A stretch of DNA of 64,000 nt. It comes from a marine group bacterium Sva0996 bin134. GTDB lineage: Bacteria; Actinomycetota; Acidimicrobiia; Acidimicrobiales; Bin134. Every line of letters begins with the position of its first letter. Positions within the stretch are counted from its first letter, which is position 1. The notes beneath the pieces are model-generated. The model saw only the letters and a program-made list of their open reading frames with translations, was not told the origin of the DNA and did no database searches. Of the stretch, positions 52,159 through 61,102 are shown piece by piece. The position numbers were made by a program, and so were the translations under genes. Where the stretch lies: NCBI GenBank assembly GCA_002239105.1, contig MPNQ01000003.1, forward strand, positions 124,001 to 188,000, written 5' to 3'.

Positions 52159-53007
52159 ATGAGCAGCGAGAGTACAGAAGGCACCGTCACCGAGGTCCTC
52201 GGCGGCGACATCCTGGTGGCCCAAGACGGCGGCGTGCTCACCCTCACCTTGAACCGGCCGGACGCCCACAACGCCATTACCCCCGACCAGCGGAACTTCT
52301 TGGCCGAAGAGTTCGCCCGGGCCAGCGAGGACCTCGCCGTTCGAGCCGTGATCTTCACCGCGGTAGGCAAGGGGTTCTGCACCGGTGCCGATCTACGCAT
52401 GTCCCGGCCCGACCCGGTGCGGCCTGAGGGGGCCCCTGCCCGAGCAATCTTGGATGGCGCTCGAGGCATCAAGACCGGGGCTCAGAAGCTGGTAGCAGCC
52501 ATCTTGGACTGCGAAAAGCCGGTGATCGCCGCGGTCAACGGCACCGCCGCGGGCATGGGAGTGCACATGGCTGTGGCCTGCGATCTGGTTATAGCCGCCG
52601 AGGGGGTCCGGTTCATCGAGGTCTTCGTGCGCCGGGGCCTGGTGCCCGATGCCGGCGGTGTGTACTTGCTGCCCCGCCTGATCGGCCCCCAGAAGGCCAA
52701 GGAGCTGATGTTCTTCGGCGACGACGTGAGCGCGGCCGATGCGCACGCCATGGGGCTAGTGAACCGGGTGGTGCCCCCCGAAGAGCTGATGCCTACCGCC
52801 CAAGCTTGGGCTAAGCGGCTGGCCTCCCAGCCCACCAAGAGCCTCACCATGAGCAAACTGCTGGTGAACCGCAGCTTCGAGACCAGCCGTCAGACCATGT
52901 TCGAGATGGAGGCCTGGGCCCAAGACCTGCTGATGGCCGGCGAGGACGCCATGGAGGGGGTCGACGCTTTCAAGGAGCGGCGCGACCCCAACTGGAAGGG
53001 CTGGTAG
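52159..53007 (+). CDS. Enoyl-CoA hydratase/isomerase family protein
   Basis: Crotonase-fold hydratase acting on a CoA thioester. The oxyanion-hole pieces are GKGFCTGADL and NGTAAGMGVHMAVACDL; ARRGLVPDAGG-like FVRRGLVPDAGGVYLLPRLI follows, as in the family. Length 282 aa. ATG 52159 has GAGGT 9 nt upstream; the frame upstream (52045-52158) is out of family and overlaps the divergent MFS start. It is convergent with the first acyl-CoA dehydrogenase gene (3 bp apart). Confidence 0.94.
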   Translation: MSSESTEGTVTEVLGGDILVAQDGGVLTLTLNRPDAHNAITPDQRNFLAEEFARASEDLAVRAVIFTAVGKGFCTGADLRMSRPDPVRPEGAPARAILDGARGIKTGAQKLVAAILDCEKPVIAAVNGTAAGMGVHMAVACDLVIAAEGVRFIEVFVRRGLVPDAGGVYLLPRLIGPQKAKELMFFGDDVSAADAHAMGLVNRVVPPEELMPTAQAWAKRLASQPTKSLTMSKLLVNRSFETSRQTMFEMEAWAQDLLMAGEDAMEGVDAFKERRDPNWKGW

Positions 53008-53010
53008 CTG

Positions 53011-54153
53011 CTAGCGGGCCTCGGCCAGGGTGCGGCCGATGGCCGCCAGTTGGCGGCTGCCGCCACCGAAGGTGTTCTCCAACTGCTTGACCCACAAGAA
53101 GTAGCGGTGCACGGGGTAGTCGATATCAGCCCCCATTCCCCCGTGCAGGTGCTGAGTGGCATGCACCACCCTCTGGCCGGCATCGGCCGACCACCACTTG
53201 GCCACCGCGGCGGCATCGGCGATCTCGGCGGCTGGACGGCCCTCGTCGATGAGCCAGGCAGCCTGGAGGAGGGTGACCCTCATGCAGTCGGTGTCGATGT
53301 AGCAGTCTGCCGCCCGCATGGACACCCCTTGGTTGGTGGAAAGGGGGCGGCCGAACTGCTCCCGCTCCGAGGTGTAGGCCGCGGCCATGGCAGTGGCCTC
53401 CTCACAGCACCCCAGCGCCACCGCGGCCACCGCCACCTGGGCCCGAGCCAGGGTCCACTCAACGATCGACCGACCGTCGGCGCCGCTCAGCATCGCGTCT
53501 TCGCCGACAACCACCGACTGGAACGAGAGCTCGCCGTGGAACTCTCGGTTGGTGGTCTCGCTCAACGCCACCTCCACCCCATCGGCGTCGAGATCCACCA
53601 CAAACACGGCCAGACTTTCGTCGTCGCGGTCGCTCACCACCCGCACGGGCAACAAAACAGCATCGGCCACCCCGGCGGTTGGAACCGCGGGCTTGGAACC
53701 GTTCAATTCCCAGCTGCCGTCGTCGCGGCGAGCCGCGGTCACCGACGGAGAAAATGCGTCGTCGGCCCCCCACTCTGAGAACGCCCCGGTCAGCACCGCG
53801 TGCCCCGAGGCCACCGGGCCGAGCCACCGATCTCGCAACTGCGGTGAGCCGAACTCGGCTATGGGCATGGCCCCCAACACCAGCGTGGGCCACAACGGCA
53901 CCGGTGCCACCCTGCGGCCCTGCTCCCGCAGCACCAACGCGATTTCAACCATGCCGAGCCCGAGCCCGCCGTGCTCCTCGCCGATGGCCACCCCCAGCAA
54001 ATCGGAGCCAGCCAGCGCGGCCCACAGCTCCCGGTCGAACCTATCGGCGGTGCGCTCCACCTCCGCCACCCGGTCGGCACCCGCTGAACCGGAGAACACC
54101 TGCTCGGCCAACGCGGCCACCGCGTCCTGCGCCTCGCTGTAATCGAAGTTCAT
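53011..54153 (-). CDS. Acyl-CoA dehydrogenase 1
   Basis: FAD-dependent alpha,beta-dehydrogenation of an acyl-CoA. 380 aa. The N-terminal helical domain is followed by the beta-domain, with LTGAFSEWGADD and DGSWELNGSKPAVPT, and the C-terminal helical domain with SEREQFGRPLSTNQGV. The catalytic Glu position near the C-terminus appears as GGMGADIDYPVHRYF, where many paralogues have E-Y. It is 37 nt after the second dehydrogenase gene, so the two form an operon, and probably a heterotetrameric pair like FadE26/27 or FadE28/29. Confidence 0.93.
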   Translation of the reverse strand: MNFDYSEAQDAVAALAEQVFSGSAGADRVAEVERTADRFDRELWAALAGSDLLGVAIGEEHGGLGLGMVEIALVLREQGRRVAPVPLWPTLVLGAMPIAEFGSPQLRDRWLGPVASGHAVLTGAFSEWGADDAFSPSVTAARRDDGSWELNGSKPAVPTAGVADAVLLPVRVVSDRDDESLAVFVVDLDADGVEVALSETTNREFHGELSFQSVVVGEDAMLSGADGRSIVEWTLARAQVAVAAVALGCCEEATAMAAAYTSEREQFGRPLSTNQGVSMRAADCYIDTDCMRVTLLQAAWLIDEGRPAAEIADAAAVAKWWSADAGQRVVHATQHLHGGMGADIDYPVHRYFLWVKQLENTFGGGSRQLAAIGRTLAEAR

Positions 54154-54190
54154 CGGGAGCTGCTCCCCTGCGCCTCGCTGGAATCGAATT

Positions 54191-55378
54191 TCATCGCCGA
54201 CCGCCCCGGGTCATTTGGAGCCCGGTCCAGGCCACGATCTCGCGCTGGACCTCGTTGACCCCTCCCCCGAACGTGTTGATCTGAGCGGTGCGGGCCGCGG
54301 CCTCCACCCGCCCCGCCAGCAGAGCCCCAGGGCTCCCCTCACGGAAGTGGGCGCCCGCTCCCAGCACCCCCAGCATCAGGTGATAGATGTCACTCACCGC
54401 CTCGGTGCCGTACACCTTCACCGCCGACGCCCGCGCCGGGGGCAGCGAATCGGCGGCCACCGCCGCGGCCATCTGCCAGTTCAGCAGCTTCATGGCCTCC
54501 AACTTGGCGTGGCACCGGGCCAGGTCCATTTGCACCCACCCTTGGTCGAGCACCGCCGCCTCGCCCCCGTCGGCGGCTGGGGTTTCGGCCGCCCATGCCA
54601 CCACCTCCTCGTAGAGATGAAACGACAGCGCCCCCACTGCGGCCAGCCCTACTCGCTCGTGGTTGAGCTGGCTGGTGATGAGCTTCCACCCCTCGTTCTC
54701 CGCCCCCACCAGGTTGGCGGCCGGAACCCTCACCTCGTCGTAGTAGGTGGCGGTGGTGGTGGCGTTGCCCACCGTCACAATGGGTGTGAAGGAGAAGCCG
54801 GGGGTGTCAGTGGGCACGATGATGATGGAGATGCCCTTGTGCTTGGGGGCGTCGGGATTGGTGCGACAGGCCAGCCAGATGTAATCAGCCTCATCGGCGC
54901 CGGAGGTAAACATCTTCTGGCCGTTGATCACCCATTGGTCGCCGTCTCTCACCGCCTTGGTGGACAGAGACGCCAGGTCGGTGCCCGCGCCCGCCTCGCT
55001 GTAGCCAATGGCAAAGAGGACATCGCCGCTCAGAATACCCGGCAGATAAGCAGCCTTGTGCTCCTCGGAGCCGTGGGCCATCAGCGTGGGCCCCACGGTG
55101 TTGAGGGTGACGAACGGCATGGGGCAGCCCGACCGCTGAGCCTCGTCGAAGAAGATGAACTGGTCGATGGCCGACCGCCCCTGGCCGCCGTAGGCCTTGG
55201 GCCATCCGAGACCCAGCATTCCGTCTCGCCCTAGGCGGCGGAAGATCTCCCGCCGGACCGGGCTGGTTTCATGGGCGCCTTGGAGTGCTTCGCTAACCTC
55301 ATCGGTCATCAGGTCGGCGAAGTACGCCCTCAGCTCGTCGCTCAGCGTGCGCTGTTCGTCTGTGTAGTCGGGATGCAC
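54191..55378 (-). CDS. Acyl-CoA dehydrogenase 2
   Basis: 395 aa, first gene of the pair. N-terminal DYTDEQRTLSDELRAYFADL, then LGLGWPKAYGGQGRSAIDQF. The FAD-binding strand region has LFAIGYSEAGAGTDLASLSTK and DGDQWVINGQKMFTSGAD, as in classic acyl-CoA dehydrogenases. C-terminal GGVNEVQREIVAWTGLQM ends the protein. GTG 55378 is the start. With the hydratase and thiolase-like genes it completes most steps of a beta-oxidation-like cycle for an unknown acyl-CoA. Confidence 0.94.
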   Translation of the reverse strand: MHPDYTDEQRTLSDELRAYFADLMTDEVSEALQGAHETSPVRREIFRRLGRDGMLGLGWPKAYGGQGRSAIDQFIFFDEAQRSGCPMPFVTLNTVGPTLMAHGSEEHKAAYLPGILSGDVLFAIGYSEAGAGTDLASLSTKAVRDGDQWVINGQKMFTSGADEADYIWLACRTNPDAPKHKGISIIIVPTDTPGFSFTPIVTVGNATTTATYYDEVRVPAANLVGAENEGWKLITSQLNHERVGLAAVGALSFHLYEEVVAWAAETPAADGGEAAVLDQGWVQMDLARCHAKLEAMKLLNWQMAAAVAADSLPPARASAVKVYGTEAVSDIYHLMLGVLGAGAHFREGSPGALLAGRVEAAARTAQINTFGGGVNEVQREIVAWTGLQMTRGGRR

Positions 55379-55445
55379 CGAGCCGCGACGCTACCAACGT
55401 GGGAGGCGGCGTACCCCCCTGCGGAGCGTTTGATCTGGTTGAAAC

Positions 55446-55817
<372 letters not shown>

Positions 55818-55893
55818 CTATCAGGTCAATACAAAACTGGCAACAACCACAAGATATTGGGTTTTTTGAGGCAATATTGTGCTTTATGAGTTA

Positions 55894-55908
55894 GTACATT
55901 GGTACAAT
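55894..55908 (+). promoter_or_regulatory. GTAC-ATTG-GTAC palindrome overlapping a -10 box
   Basis: The symmetrical GTAC-N4-GTAC (55894-55905) overlaps TACAAT (55903-55908), a near-perfect -10 whose predicted transcription start falls on the GTG at 55915. The layout suggests autorepression by the GntR protein through steric block. Short GntR regulators bind GT...AC sites. Confidence 0.5.
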
Positions 55909-55914
55909 CTAGCT

Positions 55915-56310
55915 GTGCGGATTTGGATTGATGAGAACGCTCGTATCCCGCCCTATGAGCAGCTGCGGGCCCAACTCCGCCTGATGGTCTCATCCGGCCA
56001 GCTCAAGCCCCGCGAGCGGCTGTCGCCCATCCGATCGCTGGCCGGAGAGTTGGGGCTGGCGCCGGGCACCGTGGCCCGGGCCTACCGGGAGCTGGAATGG
56101 GAGGGCATTGTCGAGGGGCGGGGCCGGGCAGGCACATTCGTGGTCAACGAACCTCCGGTGGCGTTTTCGGTCGTGGAACGCCAGTTGGCCGATGCCGCCG
56201 AGGTGTTCGCGGCCGAAGCCGACCGACTCGGCGCCGGACAACAAGCCGCCTTGCTGGCTCTGGAGACCGCCTTCGCGGCGCGCTCCGATCCCGACCTCGA
56301 CGCTGAATAA
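55915..56310 (+). CDS. Short GntR/YtrA-type regulator
   Basis: A GntR winged helix (residues about 1-75) with almost no ligand domain: PPYEQLRAQLRLMVSSGQL, PIRSLAGELGLAPGTVARAY and GRAGTFVVNEPP are typical of YtrA-like repressors. Residual C-terminal helices (about 80-130) would be for dimerisation. 131 aa. GTG 55915 fits the conserved start and its predicted leaderless promoter; the longer frame (55879) is not needed. YtrA repressors often control transporter genes; here the neighbours are P-II and a class II aldolase. Confidence 0.88.
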   Translation: MRIWIDENARIPPYEQLRAQLRLMVSSGQLKPRERLSPIRSLAGELGLAPGTVARAYRELEWEGIVEGRGRAGTFVVNEPPVAFSVVERQLADAAEVFAAEADRLGAGQQAALLALETAFAARSDPDLDAE

Positions 56311-56332
56311 TCCCTTTCAGGCGTTCAAATGC

Positions 56333-57115
56333 TCAGCCCAAAACCACTGAGGGGTCGGGCACCAGGTCGCGGGCCAGCCACTGGAACATCCGCCAGCCAT
56401 TGTCCATCGAGAACAATGAGGCTTCCACCTCTTTGGCGGCTTCCTCGCTGATGGGCTTGGCGTCGGGGGCCTTCACATGAACTTCGGCCACCCGCTCGGC
56501 AGCCACAAACCACCCCACGGCCTCGCCAGGAGAGCGCCCGCCGGTGAGCAGTCCATGGTTGCGGAGGATGCACACCCGGCTGTTGCCCATGGCCTGGGCT
56601 ATGGCCTCGCCGCCGGCCACGTCGTCCACCTCGAGGTTCTCGCCGTTATAGAGCGATTGGTCGAATACGAAGGCGCACGACTCCTGGCTGATGGCCTGAA
56701 ATGGGGCCACGTTGGCCGACCACGATGTGCCGTAGGGAGTGTGGGTGTGAGCGGCCGACGCCAGATCGGGCCGGGCGTTCAGGATGGGCCAGTGGATGTG
56801 GTAGGCCGCGAAATTCACCCCGTTTTCGAGCGGCCCGGCCACGCCCTGGCCCTCGGGTCCCACCAAAGTGAGGTTGTCGATGGTGGCGTCGCCGAAGCGG
56901 ATGCCGTAGCCCAGCACCCAGAAGTGGTCGGTGAGGATCGGATCGCGGGCGGTGATGTGGCCATCTCCGATCTGCCCCCAGCGCATGGCGGCGAAAATGC
57001 GGTAGCCGATAGCCGCCTCCCACTTGCGGAGCAGGCGCAGTTCCTCAAGGTCGGTGAACTCAGGAGGAACGGCGTCGTAGGTGACGCCGGGATAGCGATC
57101 TAGCCGTAACGCCAT
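56333..57115 (-). CDS. Class II aldolase/adducin family protein
   Basis: Metal-dependent aldolase-like or lyase protein of about 260 residues. Zinc ligands as in fuculose-phosphate aldolase: the HTHTPYGTSWS segment supplies two His and a third sits in RNHGLLTGG; the HIHWP segment may take part. Catalytic Glu-like position around GDGHITARDP. The start is ATG 57115; longer frames upstream run into the divergent M1 gene promoter. It ends 22 nt past the end of the convergent GntR gene. Substrate unknown. Confidence 0.92.
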   Translation of the reverse strand: MALRLDRYPGVTYDAVPPEFTDLEELRLLRKWEAAIGYRIFAAMRWGQIGDGHITARDPILTDHFWVLGYGIRFGDATIDNLTLVGPEGQGVAGPLENGVNFAAYHIHWPILNARPDLASAAHTHTPYGTSWSANVAPFQAISQESCAFVFDQSLYNGENLEVDDVAGGEAIAQAMGNSRVCILRNHGLLTGGRSPGEAVGWFVAAERVAEVHVKAPDAKPISEEAAKEVEASLFSMDNGWRMFQWLARDLVPDPSVVLG

Positions 57116-57131
57116 TTGTCGATGATACCCG

Positions 57132-57137
57132 TAGGCT
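57132..57137 (+). promoter_or_regulatory. Leaderless-type -10 box (TAGGCT)
   Basis: TAGGCT is followed by 6 nt and then GTG 57144 of the secreted M1 peptidase. No Shine-Dalgarno intervenes. Confidence 0.45.
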
Positions 57138-57143
57138 GACCGG

Positions 57144-58715
57144 GTGATCGCCAGAAAACTGCTTGTCTGCCTGGTTTTTCTGGCGGCGCTGGCGGCCGGA
57201 TGCAGCGATAGTTCCGCGCCGCCTATCACTCCGACGCCTGCGGCCTCTCCCTCACCGACCTCTGCACCCATGCCCGATGTCACCCCCGCACCGACGTCCA
57301 CACCCGTGCCGTCCCCCTCCCCCACACCCCCGTCAGCACCGGCAATCCCTGCTCCTACCCCCACAACCAGCCTGGTCCCGACGACCCCACCCGCCCCGGT
57401 CGATCCCTTAGCCGGGGTGGGCGACAGCTTCTACCCGCTGTTGGGCAACTCCGGCTACGACGTTCTCCACTACGACATCGATCTCGATGTGGAGCCTTCG
57501 GCCAACACCATCGATGCCGTGACCACCTTGACCGCGGTAGCTGCCGCAGACCTGGCCGCATTCAACCTCGACTTCCACGGGCTGAATGTGAGTCGAGTAG
57601 CGGTCAACGGGACGGAGACCGGGTTCTCCCGCGATGGCCAGGAGCTGACGATTGAGCTAGTCGAGCCGATCTCATCAGGAGCACAGTTCACAGTCGCCGT
57701 CTCCTATTCGGGAACCCCCCAGCCAATCGACGATCCCGGTGTTCCGTACAAAGCACTGGGGTGGCACTCGGACCAAGGCGTCATCTACACGGCCAGTGAG
57801 CCCTCAGGGTCGATGACGTGGTACCCCAGTAACAACCACCCAACCGACAAGGCCAACTTCACGTTTCGAATAACCGTCCCCGACGGTGTAACGGCCGCAG
57901 CCACCGGCCTGCTTACTGATGAGATTTCGGCCAATGGTCGGACCACGACCACATGGCAGATGAACGACCCGATGGCCACATATCTGGCCGCGGTGTACAT
58001 CGGCGACTTCGAACGCCACGAACAACGGTTGGACAACGGCCTGTTGATCCGCGATTACGTCCCCCGCGGCTCTGACGCTTCAGTTCTCGACAGCTTGGCC
58101 GTCGCCCCCGAGGCCATCCGCTTCTTCGAGGAGATCCTGGGGCCGTATCCATTCGACGCCTACGGCACCATTGTGATGCCATTCCCCCTCGGCTTCGCTC
58201 TAGAGAACCAGACGCTGTCGATCCACGGCCCCGACACCGTCTACCCGTATGTCATCGCCCACGAGGTGATCCACCAGTGGATGGGCGACTCAGTGACCGT
58301 CGATGACTGGAGCCATATCTGGCTGCACGAAGGCTTCGCCCATTATTTGGGCCTGATGTTCATCGCCGACTTCACCGGCCAAGAACTTGAGGCCCTCATG
58401 GCCGGGGAGCACCTTGAGCTCACCGCGGCGGAAACATCGCCGCCGGGCGCTATCCAAGCCCACGAGCTATTCGATTTCAATACCGTGTACCGCCGCGGCG
58501 CCCTGACGCTGCACGCCCTGCACACGCTGGTCGGAGACGATCTGTTCTTCAGCATCGTCCGCACCCATTACGACCAATCTGCCGGAGGCAACACCAACAC
58601 CGACCTCTTCCTTGAAATTGTCGACGACCTTGCCGGCACTGGCGCCGTCTCACTAGTCGAGTCGTGGCTGTACGACCCGGAGATGCCCGGCATTGTGAGT
58701 GGTCCAACCTTGTGA
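57144..58715 (+). CDS. Secreted M1-family metallopeptidase lipoprotein
   Basis: 523-aa extracellular aminopeptidase-like protein. Signal peptide ends at the lipobox LAAGCSD, about Cys20, so it is membrane-anchored outside. A Pro/Ser/Thr-rich linker follows (about 25-85, many PTP and PSP repeats), then the M1 fold. Zinc site HEVIH at 373-377 (VIAHEVIHQWMG) with the third ligand Glu in WLHEGFAHYL. The exopeptidase loop reads GFALENQTLS, equivalent to GxMEN. Short for M1, as the C-terminal helical domain is missing; that is normal in this actinobacterial group. GTG 57144 has a TANNNT box 6 nt upstream. Confidence 0.94.
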   Translation: MIARKLLVCLVFLAALAAGCSDSSAPPITPTPAASPSPTSAPMPDVTPAPTSTPVPSPSPTPPSAPAIPAPTPTTSLVPTTPPAPVDPLAGVGDSFYPLLGNSGYDVLHYDIDLDVEPSANTIDAVTTLTAVAAADLAAFNLDFHGLNVSRVAVNGTETGFSRDGQELTIELVEPISSGAQFTVAVSYSGTPQPIDDPGVPYKALGWHSDQGVIYTASEPSGSMTWYPSNNHPTDKANFTFRITVPDGVTAAATGLLTDEISANGRTTTTWQMNDPMATYLAAVYIGDFERHEQRLDNGLLIRDYVPRGSDASVLDSLAVAPEAIRFFEEILGPYPFDAYGTIVMPFPLGFALENQTLSIHGPDTVYPYVIAHEVIHQWMGDSVTVDDWSHIWLHEGFAHYLGLMFIADFTGQELEALMAGEHLELTAAETSPPGAIQAHELFDFNTVYRRGALTLHALHTLVGDDLFFSIVRTHYDQSAGGNTNTDLFLEIVDDLAGTGAVSLVESWLYDPEMPGIVSGPTL

Positions 58716-58732
58716 CCCACTAGAACAGGGGC

Positions 58733-59389
58733 ATGGCCCATTTGAACTTGAGCGCTGATGAGGTGCTCACCACTACCCGAGCAGTGCGTCGGAGGCTGGA
58801 TACTTCCCGGCCGGTGGCGCCGGAGTTGATCACCGAGTGCCTGGAGATCGCCGTGCAGGCCCCCACCGGGTCGAACCGTCAGAACTGGCGGTTCATGGTG
58901 GTCACCGACCCTGACCTCATTGCCGCCTTGGCCGACCTGTACCGCCGAGCCGGCGAGGTGGCAGGGGACTACCTGGGCGTGCTCCCCCGGCTGGATGTGC
59001 CCGACCCCGCCCAGCTGGAAGCCACCAACGAGAAGATGTACGCCTCGGCCGGCCACCTGTCCGAACACCTCCATGAAGTGCCGGGCATGTTGATCCCGTG
59101 CCTGGCCGGAAGGGTTTGGGACCACCCACCGGTAACGGTGGCTTCCCACGTGGGGTCGGTGATCCAGGCCGCGTGGTCGTTCATGCTGGCCGCCCGGGAG
59201 CGGGGTATCGGCACGGTGTGGACCACAATCCACCTGTGTTACGAGCAAGAGGCTGCCGATCTGCTGGGCATCCCCTACGACGAGGTTATGCAACTGGCCC
59301 TCATCCCCTTCGCCCACACTGTCGGCACCGACTTCCGCCCCGCCCGCCGGGAGCCCCTGGAGCTGGTCACCCGCTGGAACCGCTGGTAG
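58733..59389 (+). CDS. Nitroreductase family FMN protein
   Basis: Flavoprotein that reduces nitro or quinone compounds with NAD(P)H; actual substrate unknown. 218 aa. RAVRRRLDTSRPVAPELITE and QAPTGSNRQNWRFMVVTD are the FMN-binding start; the C-terminus has RERGIGTVWTTIHLCYEQ and LGIPYDEVMQLALIPFAHT typical of the family. ATG 58733 follows AGGGG. It is 17 bp after the M1 gene and may be in the same transcript. Confidence 0.93.
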   Translation: MAHLNLSADEVLTTTRAVRRRLDTSRPVAPELITECLEIAVQAPTGSNRQNWRFMVVTDPDLIAALADLYRRAGEVAGDYLGVLPRLDVPDPAQLEATNEKMYASAGHLSEHLHEVPGMLIPCLAGRVWDHPPVTVASHVGSVIQAAWSFMLAARERGIGTVWTTIHLCYEQEAADLLGIPYDEVMQLALIPFAHTVGTDFRPARREPLELVTRWNRW

Positions 59390-59415
59390 GAGAGCCAGCC
59401 GGTAGCGTGGCGCCG

Positions 59416-59451
59416 ATGACGAGCCGCGGCGCCGACTGCCAGCCGACGTGA
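59416..59451 (+). CDS. 11-aa upstream reading frame (possible leader peptide)
   Basis: ATG 59416 encodes MTSRGADCQPT and stops with TGA 59449-59451, which overlaps the GTG (59448) of the DUF418 gene as GTGA. TAGCGT (59403-59408) lies 7 nt before this ATG and could be its leaderless promoter. Overlap and position suggest translational coupling. It contains one Cys; Cys-containing leaderless leader peptides occur in mycobacteria, so an attenuation role is conceivable. Existence is not proven. Confidence 0.35.
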   Translation: MTSRGADCQPT

Positions 59452-60587
59452 CCTCGAAAGCCCCACATTCGGAGCCAGTCTCGGCGGGGGATCGCAACAC
59501 GACGCTCGATGCTGTGCGGGGCGTGGCGGTGCTGGGCATCCTGACCATGAACGCGGTGTCCTACGGGCTGGACATGGCCTCCTACTTCAACCTCGACGCC
59601 GGCGGCTCGCGCACCTGGCTCGACTGGGCCATCGGTGGCATGGGCGAGATTTTCTTCGACCAGAAGTTCATGGGGCTGTTCTCGCTGCTATTCGGGGCCG
59701 GAATCGTGATGTTCACCGACCGGACGGCGGCCAAACAACGGCGCCCTGTCGGGCTCAGCCTGTGGCGCAACACGCTGCTTTTGGGCATCGGCATCGCCCA
59801 CATGGTTCTGTGGCAGGGCGACGTGCTGGTTCTGTACGCGATCTGCTCGCCGCTGCTCATCTGGGCCCGGCGGCTTCGACCGGCGACGTTGATGGCGATC
59901 GGCGCGACCCTGGTGGTGTCGGCGGCCGTCGTCTCAGTGCTGGTGCAGACAACCATCGACAATCCGGACAGCGAACTCGGCGGCTTGTGGTTCGAGGGCG
60001 ACATGTCCGACGAGGTGGGGCTGTGGTTCTTGTACGACTTCGGGGCCCGGGCACTGGGCATGATGCTGATCGGCGTCGCCCTGTACCGCAGCGGCGTCAT
60101 CACCGGCGAGCGCCCCCGCCGCTTCTACATGCGGACCGCCCAGTGGGGGCTGGGCGTTGGGCTGCCGCTGTCGGTGGCCGGTTTCGCGGTGGTGGCCGCT
60201 AGCGGTTTCTCCGGCGACTGGGCCTTGGCCGGGGCCGCCCCGAACACGCTGGCCACCATCCCGCTCAGCCTCGCCTACCTCAGCCTCATCGCCCTGTGGA
60301 GCCTCCGGGCCGAGTCCAGGTTGCAGGGGCGAGTGCGGGCCGCCGGCCGCATGGCCCTCACCAACTACCTCACCCAGACCGTGATGGGCATCATCGTGCT
60401 GCGGGTGGTGTTCGACGACATCGACTTCAGCCGCAGCCAAATCGCGGTGTTCATCCTGGCCGCGTGGGCCGTGCAACTCTGGTGGTCGCAAGCCTGGCTG
60501 TACCGCTTCCGCTTCGGCCCCGCCGAATGGCTCTGGCGCTGCGCCACCTACCGCCGCTGGCAACCCCTGCGAGCCTCGACGAGCTGA
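59448..60587 (+). CDS. DUF418 membrane protein
   Basis: 379-aa integral membrane protein of unknown role. The start TTLDAVRGVAVLGILTMNAVS is the classic DUF418 N-terminus; MGLFSLLFGAGIVMFTDR and LLIWARRLRP are also typical. About eight to ten hydrophobic helices follow, with the C-terminal YLTQTVMGIIVLR and WWSQAWLYRFRFGPAEWLWR, a family hallmark. GTG 59448 overlaps a short upstream frame. Function is unknown in the family as a whole. Confidence 0.93.
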   Translation: MTSKAPHSEPVSAGDRNTTLDAVRGVAVLGILTMNAVSYGLDMASYFNLDAGGSRTWLDWAIGGMGEIFFDQKFMGLFSLLFGAGIVMFTDRTAAKQRRPVGLSLWRNTLLLGIGIAHMVLWQGDVLVLYAICSPLLIWARRLRPATLMAIGATLVVSAAVVSVLVQTTIDNPDSELGGLWFEGDMSDEVGLWFLYDFGARALGMMLIGVALYRSGVITGERPRRFYMRTAQWGLGVGLPLSVAGFAVVAASGFSGDWALAGAAPNTLATIPLSLAYLSLIALWSLRAESRLQGRVRAAGRMALTNYLTQTVMGIIVLRVVFDDIDFSRSQIAVFILAAWAVQLWWSQAWLYRFRFGPAEWLWRCATYRRWQPLRASTS

Positions 60588-60640
60588 CTCGTCCAAGGGC
60601 CAGCTCGCCCAACCCAGCCCGCACTGGCCACCGCCGCCCA

Positions 60641-60646
60641 TAGGAT
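60641..60646 (+). promoter_or_regulatory. Leaderless-type -10 box (TAGGAT)
   Basis: TAGGAT is followed by 6 nt and then ATG 60653. No Shine-Dalgarno is present, so the transcript should begin at or near the start codon. Confidence 0.45.
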
Positions 60647-60652
60647 GCCGCC

Positions 60653-61060
60653 ATGGACCCTGCGAAAGCACTCGACTACGTCCGGGAGAACACCAACGCG
60701 GTGCTGGCCACCGTGCGGGGCGACGGCACCCCCCAGATGTCGCCGGTCACCCTGGCGGTGGTCGACGACACGGTGGCGATGAGCACCCGGGAGACGGCCT
60801 ACAAGACCAAGAACCTTCGGCGCGACCCCCGCAGCTGGCTGTGTGTGTTCCCCCGGAACTGGTTCGGCGACTGGGTGCAGATCGAGTGCCGAGCCGAGAT
60901 CATCTCCGGCCCCGAAGCGATAGAGCCGCTGGTGGAGTACTTCCGCACCCTGCGGGGCGAGCACCCCGACTGGGACGAGTACCGCCAAGCCATGGTCACC
61001 GACCAGCGCTGCCTAGTCCGCTTCCACATTGAGCGCGCCGGCCCCGACCGTTCGGGGTAG
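60653..61060 (+). CDS. PPOX-class F420-dependent oxidoreductase
   Basis: Small split-barrel flavin/F420 protein of 135 residues. NTNAVLATVRGDGTPQMSPV is the canonical start of the pyridoxamine-phosphate-oxidase-like fold, and AMSTRETAYKTKNLRRDPR is the phosphate or F420-binding strand. The family reduces or oxidises diverse substrates with F420H2. ATG 60653 has a TANNNT box 6 nt before it. With the LLM enzyme it implies F420 use in this organism. Confidence 0.93.
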   Translation: MDPAKALDYVRENTNAVLATVRGDGTPQMSPVTLAVVDDTVAMSTRETAYKTKNLRRDPRSWLCVFPRNWFGDWVQIECRAEIISGPEAIEPLVEYFRTLRGEHPDWDEYRQAMVTDQRCLVRFHIERAGPDRSG

Positions 61061-61102
61061 CTGCCACACCTGTGTCTCCATCAGGTTCATAATGAGGACG
61101 AA

